DNA of 64,000 nt. Origin: Pontibacter liquoris (GTDB lineage Bacteria > Bacteroidota > Bacteroidia > Cytophagales > Hymenobacteraceae). The notes beneath the pieces were generated by a model. That model searched no databases. It saw only the letters and a program-made list of their open reading frames with translations, and was not told the DNA's origin. Shown piece after piece: positions 60,144 through 64,000 of the stretch. How positions within the stretch are numbered: the stretch's first letter is position 1; each line of letters begins with the position of its first letter. The DNA is taken from the NCBI RefSeq assembly GCF_022758235.1, contig NZ_JALEBG010000003.1:372001-436000 (forward strand). The letters are read 5' to 3'. The position numbers and the translations under genes were made by a program.

Positions 60144-62075
60144 ATGAGCGTAACAAAACGAATGGTAAAGCAGCTTCCGGTAGCGCTGCTGCTGCTTACT
60201 GGGGTAGCCTGCAGCAACAGCAAAAGCACTCCCAGTGCCTCCGGCAGCCCAACAGCCTCAACTACCAAGGCCACCGCAGCCCCCTACCGCGACCTGAACA
60301 AGAATGGCAGAATGGATGTGTATGAGGACAGCACCCAAACAGTGGAAGCCCGCGTAAACGACATCCTGGCGCAGATGACGCTGGAGGAGAAAGCTGGCAT
60401 GATGTTCATCAACGGCACGGTGATCAATGCCGATGGCACCATTGAGAAACAGCCCGGAGCCAAAGGATTTGCCGCTGCCCTGCCCTCCGCTGCCGAATCC
60501 ATAGACGGCAAGCACATGAACCACTTTAACTTCTGGCAGGTACCTGATACCCGTGCGCTGGCCACAGGGTATAACGCCATCCAGAAAGTAGCGGAAAATA
60601 CCCGCCTAGGCATCCCTGTTACCATTGCCTCGGACCCGCGCAACCATTTCAGCGAAACGATCTTCTCCATGGCCGCTACCGGCTTTTCGCAGTGGTGCGA
60701 ACCGCTGGGCCTGGGCGCCATCGGCGACGAGGAACTAACCCGGCAGTTTGCCGACATTGCCCGCCAGGAGTATGTGGCCGTGGGGATGCGAGAGGCCCTG
60801 CACCCGCAGGTAGACCTGGCCACCGAACCGCGCTGGCCCCGCATCAGCGGCACCTTTGGCGAAGATGCCCAGCTCACCGCACGCATGGCCAAAGCCTACA
60901 TCCTGGGCTTCCAGGGCGAGCAGCTGGGACCTAACAGCGTGGCCTGCATGACGAAGCACTTTACCGGTGGCGGCCCGCAAAAAGAAGGCCTCGATCCGCA
61001 CTTCGAATTTCAGAAAGGCCAGGTATACCCGGGCCATAACTTTGCTTACCACCTGATCCCGTTCGAAGCGGCTTTTGAAGCAAACACTGCCGCCATTATG
61101 CCTTACTATGGCGTGCCCACCGGCCAGACAGATGAGGACGTGGCCTTCTCGTTTAACAAAGCCATTATTACCGGGCTGCTCCGCAACAAGTATAAATTCG
61201 ATGGCGTGGTGTGCACCGACTGGGGCCTGATCACGGATGTGAACATGGGCGTGGCAGTTTGGCCGGCCCGCGCCTGGGGCGTAGAAAAACTGAGCCCCGA
61301 AGACCGGGTGAAGAAAGTCATTGATGCCGGTGTGGACCAGTTTGGCGGCGAGAGCCTGCCTGAGTTAGTGGTGCAACTGGTAAAAGCCGGTAAGCTGACC
61401 GAAGCGCGCCTAGATGAATCGGTGCGCCGCTTGCTGCGCCAGAAGTTTCAGCTCGGCCTCTTCGACAACCCCTATGTGGATGTGGAGAATGCCGTAAAAG
61501 TGCTCAGCAACCCCGCCTTTAAAGCAGCCGGCGAAGCCTCGCAGCGCCGCGCCATGACCCTGCTCAAGAACGAGGGCAAGGTGCTGCCGCTGCAGCCGGG
61601 CAAGCTAAAAATCTACGTAAAGAATGTGGACCCCAAAGTGGCAGCGCAGTATGGTACTGTGGTCGAGAACCCGAAGGAAGCGGATATTGCCATACTTCGC
61701 CTCAAAGCGCCCTGGTACCCGGTAGAGACGCAGAACCCTTTTGCCAAAGGGTTTCACCACGGCGACCTGGATTTTAAAGGCAAGGAAAAGGCTGACATCC
61801 TCCAGCTGCTCAAAACGGTACCGACGGTGGTGGACATTTACCTCGACCGCCCGGCCGTGATCCCCGAGATCAGCCGCCAGGCAAAAGGCCTGCTGGCAAA
61901 CTTCGGCGCCAGCGATGCCGCCGTGCTGGATGTGATCTTCGGCAAAGCCCAGCCCGAAGGCAAACTGCCCTTTGAGCTACCTTCGTCGATGGAGGCCGTG
62001 CGCAACCAAAAGGAAGACCTGCCCTACGACTCCAAAGACCCCTTGTATAAGTTTGGATTCGGATTACGTTATTAA
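60144..62075 (+). CDS. GH3 beta-glucosidase-like lipoprotein
   Basis: Start at 60144 (MSVTKRMVKQLPVALLLLTGVAC), lipoprotein signal with C as lipobox; 643 aa. A calcium-type DLNKNGRMDVYEDS motif precedes the GH3 barrel: QMTLEEKAGMMFINGTV, IPVTIASDPRNHF, CMTKHFTGGGPQKEGLDPHFE and the nucleophile Asp in FDGVVCTDWGLI. The C-terminal alpha/beta sandwich (ASQRRAMTLLKNEGKVLPL, QPEGKLPFELPSSMEAVRNQ) completes the family. It releases terminal glucose or related sugars. Other in-frame starts (60093, 60162) are possible. Confidence 0.9.
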   Translation: MSVTKRMVKQLPVALLLLTGVACSNSKSTPSASGSPTASTTKATAAPYRDLNKNGRMDVYEDSTQTVEARVNDILAQMTLEEKAGMMFINGTVINADGTIEKQPGAKGFAAALPSAAESIDGKHMNHFNFWQVPDTRALATGYNAIQKVAENTRLGIPVTIASDPRNHFSETIFSMAATGFSQWCEPLGLGAIGDEELTRQFADIARQEYVAVGMREALHPQVDLATEPRWPRISGTFGEDAQLTARMAKAYILGFQGEQLGPNSVACMTKHFTGGGPQKEGLDPHFEFQKGQVYPGHNFAYHLIPFEAAFEANTAAIMPYYGVPTGQTDEDVAFSFNKAIITGLLRNKYKFDGVVCTDWGLITDVNMGVAVWPARAWGVEKLSPEDRVKKVIDAGVDQFGGESLPELVVQLVKAGKLTEARLDESVRRLLRQKFQLGLFDNPYVDVENAVKVLSNPAFKAAGEASQRRAMTLLKNEGKVLPLQPGKLKIYVKNVDPKVAAQYGTVVENPKEADIAILRLKAPWYPVETQNPFAKGFHHGDLDFKGKEKADILQLLKTVPTVVDIYLDRPAVIPEISRQAKGLLANFGASDAAVLDVIFGKAQPEGKLPFELPSSMEAVRNQKEDLPYDSKDPLYKFGFGLRY

Positions 62076-62179
62076 TATCTTTCTATATTCTATATCGTAA
62101 GCCGATACTACCAGCTGCGCTTTGTTTTTTACAAAAAAGCCGGTAACCTGTCAGAATCAACAACCCGTATCAACGCACC

Positions 62180-63130
62180 ATGCTAAACAGAAGAAACTTT
62201 TTTAAGACCACAGGCGCCCTGGCACTCGGCAGCCTGTTGCTGCCCGGCTGCGCCGGCAGTGCTGTCTCACAAGATAGCAGCCAGGCCGAAGGAGGCCGCA
62301 AAAACAGCACCACCGCCGGCAAGAAGCTGGCCGTTGGCCTGCAGCTTTACACAGTGCGCGAACTGATGGACCAGGACGTGCGGGGCACCCTGCAGAAAAT
62401 TGCTACCATCGGCTACAAGAACCTCGAATCGGCTGCCGGTAAATCGGGCCACTACTATGGCATGAAACCCCGGGAATTTGCTGCCATGGCCGAGGACATG
62501 GGCATGAAACTGCGCAGCAGCCACGTGCTTCCGGGCAACCAGTTGCCACAGGAGGCGCCCCTGCCACCGGAATTTCTGACGCTGAACAACGGACTGCAGC
62601 AGCTGGTAGACATGGCCGCCGAATCGGGACAGGATTACCTGACCTGCGCCTTTATGTTCCCGAGCGAGCGCAAATCCATTGACCAGTATAAGCGGGCCAT
62701 TGAGCTGTTTAACCGTGCTGGCGAGGCCTGTAAAAAAGCAGGGCTGAAATTTGCCTACCATAACCACGACTTTGAATTTGAAACCTTGGAAGGCCAGCAC
62801 CCTTACGACCTGATTCTGGCCGAGACGGACAAAGACCTGGTAGGTATGGAGCTGGATCTTTACTGGGCCACCAAATCGGGCAACGATCCGGTAGCCTTGT
62901 TCGAACAGCACCCGGGCAGGTTCCCGATGTGGCACGTTAAGGACATGGATAATACCGATAAAAAGTTCTTTACCGAAGTAGGCAACGGCACCATCGATTT
63001 TAAGCGCATCTTCGACAAAGCAGATGTGGCCGGTATGAAATACTACTTTGTAGAGCAGGACCAGACGCCGGGCAACCCGCTGATCAGCATCACGACCAGC
63101 TACAACAACCTGGTGAAAGTGCTGAGCTAA
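62180..63130 (+). CDS. Exported sugar phosphate isomerase/epimerase-like TIM barrel
   Basis: A 316-aa protein whose N-terminus MLNRRNFFKTTGALALGSLLLPGC suggests a Tat-like signal (weak RR) followed by a lipobox. AP-endonuclease-2/xylose isomerase-like barrel with metal ligands in FAYHNHDFEFE, GMELDLYWATKSG, MWHVKDMDN and YYFVEQDQTPGN. Relatives include sugar isomerases/epimerases and 3-keto-sugar hydrolases; the periplasmic ones are often tied to 3-ketoglucoside metabolism. It follows GH3 by 105 bp and ends at a strong terminator. Confidence 0.85.
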   Translation: MLNRRNFFKTTGALALGSLLLPGCAGSAVSQDSSQAEGGRKNSTTAGKKLAVGLQLYTVRELMDQDVRGTLQKIATIGYKNLESAAGKSGHYYGMKPREFAAMAEDMGMKLRSSHVLPGNQLPQEAPLPPEFLTLNNGLQQLVDMAAESGQDYLTCAFMFPSERKSIDQYKRAIELFNRAGEACKKAGLKFAYHNHDFEFETLEGQHPYDLILAETDKDLVGMELDLYWATKSGNDPVALFEQHPGRFPMWHVKDMDNTDKKFFTEVGNGTIDFKRIFDKADVAGMKYYFVEQDQTPGNPLISITTSYNNLVKVLS

Positions 63131-63150
63131 GCCCCAACGTATAAACACCA

Positions 63151-63197
63151 TAAATTAAAAAGGCTCCCCGTTTTACACGGGGAGCCTTTTTAATTTA
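63151..63197. terminator. Shared bidirectional terminator
   Basis: Arms 63151-63170 and 63178-63197 pair perfectly over 20 bp (core AAAAAGGCTCCCCG / CGGGGAGCCTTTTT) with a short loop. It lies between converging genes (isomerase and cytochrome) and ends in T tracts on both strands. Confidence 0.9.
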
Positions 63198-63216
63198 TGC
63201 GCCAATGGCCAGCAAC

Positions 63217-64000
63217 TTATTTGGCTGCTACGCGCGGGCCGCTGCCGGCATCAAAGTAAACCCAATCCAGCTGCATAAAGCTTCTGTCTTTCACCTCCTT
63301 GTTACGGAACACAAAGAACAGCTCGTTTACACCTTGCGGACGGGTGCTTACCGGCAAGGCCACGGTGCGCCAGGCTCCATCCTCGGTACCCGGAGCGAAG
63401 GTGGCAGTGCCTACCAACCTGCCATTCGGCGCGCCGGCATGCACTTCAATGGTGCCGCCGTTTTTACCGGACATCAACTGGAAATGCAGCGCTTTTATAC
63501 CTGTCAGATCAATGTTTTTAAACGAGATATAAGAGCCATCCTTGATATCGCTTACCACCGAAGCGCCGTCGCCATGCGGCTGCTGGCGCCCTACATTACG
63601 GAAGGAATCAAATTCCTCGGCCTGCACGCGCGGGTTGCGCAGCATGACCACCTGGCGGCCGGTGAGTGGCCCGGTTACTTTGTTGCCTTTGTCGGTATAG
63701 CTGGCCGAGATCACGTAGGTTCCTGCTTCGCCGGTGTGCTCTTTCAAAGTATAGCTGCCGGCTAACGGTAACCTGCTTTGCCCCCCGTCTGCCAGCGAGA
63801 GGATATACTGTACCATGGCGGTTGTTTCTTTCTGGGAAAGCTGCGGGTGAGCCGCCATCATCGTTTTGCCCCAGTTGCCGTTTCCGCCCGTAATGATCTT
63901 TTTGGCCAGCATCGGCTCGGCTGCGGCATTGCCCTTATACCTTGCCGCGACAGCTTTAAACGATGGCCCGATGGATTTCTCGTCCAGGGCATGGCACGAC
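63217..64000 (-). CDS. C-terminal part of a c-type cytochrome/carbohydrate-binding protein
   Basis: The 3' part of a gene running off the right edge. Beyond the first Met at 63912 the frame continues upstream with SCHALDEKSIGPSFKAVAARY, the end of a haem-binding CxxCH and its following helix, so the protein contains a class I cytochrome c domain (to about QYILSLADGG, with Met ligand TMMAAHPQ region). A C-terminal CBM6-like beta-sandwich (EGTEDGAWRTVALP-type strands, ELFFVFRNKEVKDRSFMQLDWVYFDAG) follows. Such cytochrome-CBM proteins are often fused to PQQ-dependent sugar dehydrogenases or ThuA domains in Bacteroidota; the N-terminus is not visible. Confidence 0.75.
   Translation of the reverse strand, partial: SCHALDEKSIGPSFKAVAARYKGNAAAEPMLAKKIITGGNGNWGKTMMAAHPQLSQKETTAMVQYILSLADGGQSRLPLAGSYTLKEHTGEAGTYVISASYTDKGNKVTGPLTGRQVVMLRNPRVQAEEFDSFRNVGRQQPHGDGASVVSDIKDGSYISFKNIDLTGIKALHFQLMSGKNGGTIEVHAGAPNGRLVGTATFAPGTEDGAWRTVALPVSTRPQGVNELFFVFRNKEVKDRSFMQLDWVYFDAGSGPRVAAK

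Noticed and set aside
62267..63151. 294-codon frame antisense to the isomerase gene
   Set aside because: Shadow of a well-supported TIM-barrel gene; no recognisable protein features.
1..64000. CRISPR array
   Set aside because: No series of regularly spaced direct repeats was seen anywhere; the only tandem repeat is the pair of 18-mers at 46963.

Overview
The window looks like chromosomal DNA of a Bacteroidota bacterium, probably in the Cytophagales/Hymenobacteraceae (Pontibacter-like). The support is two SusC/SusD pairs, TANNTTTG-type promoter elements, Bacteroidota-style sulfate assimilation genes and GH families typical of PULs. The genus is an inference from overall gene style, not a measurement.

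Layout. (A) 1-16884, minus strand, visibly A+T-rich: a defense island of ten nearly contiguous genes. In transcription order these are a NERD-nuclease/SF1 helicase fusion, DrmA-type helicase, DrmB (DUF1998), a small SF1 helicase, two unrecognised proteins (619 and 210 aa), then after a 165-bp gap an Mrr-type endonuclease, a MORC/MutL-like GHKL ATPase, a Z1 helicase and a PD-(D/E)XK (DUF4420-like) protein that runs off the left edge. No DNA methyltransferase and no PLD nuclease (DrmC) is visible, so the set matches neither standard DISARM nor a standard GHKL-Z1 restriction system. (B) 16885-17906: non-coding DNA with a decayed YhcG/DUF1016 nuclease remnant and a 20-bp sequence that recurs beside the integrase. 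(C) 17907-41304: a polysaccharide utilization locus with SusC, SusD, a small lipoprotein, an unknown secreted protein, several glycosidases (GH63-like, GH172, GH127, amylo-1,6-glucosidase-like), a SUMF1 fusion, an aldose epimerase and a PHP protein, and a divergent LacI regulator with a palindromic operator. The GH127/GH172 pair suggests arabinofuranose-containing glycans. (D) 41440-42984: a tyrosine integrase next to the 3' part of a tRNA-Arg(ACG) gene with its terminator. This is the right junction of a genomic island carrying both the PUL and the defense genes; the left junction with the intact tRNA is not in the window.

(E) 43141-64000, G+C-richer, apparently host backbone: a cysteine operon (DUF2061, cysH, cysD, cysN) with an Rrf2 regulator. 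Divergent from it is a SAM riboswitch followed by two tiny ORFs ending in cysteine clusters and then a second SusC/SusD pair, which looks like sulfur-controlled nutrient uptake. Then come ChbG-like deacetylase, nitrilase, hexapeptide acyltransferase, HGSNAT/NagX-like acyltransferase, two creatininase-family amidohydrolases, a thioredoxin-fold protein, an NrtR-like regulator, a GH3 glucosidase, a sugar isomerase-like TIM barrel and a truncated cytochrome c/carbohydrate-binding protein. Long perfect hairpins separate the converging units.

The two most interesting parts are the hybrid DrmAB defense island and the SAM-riboswitch/poly-Cys leader region upstream of a TonB-dependent transporter.
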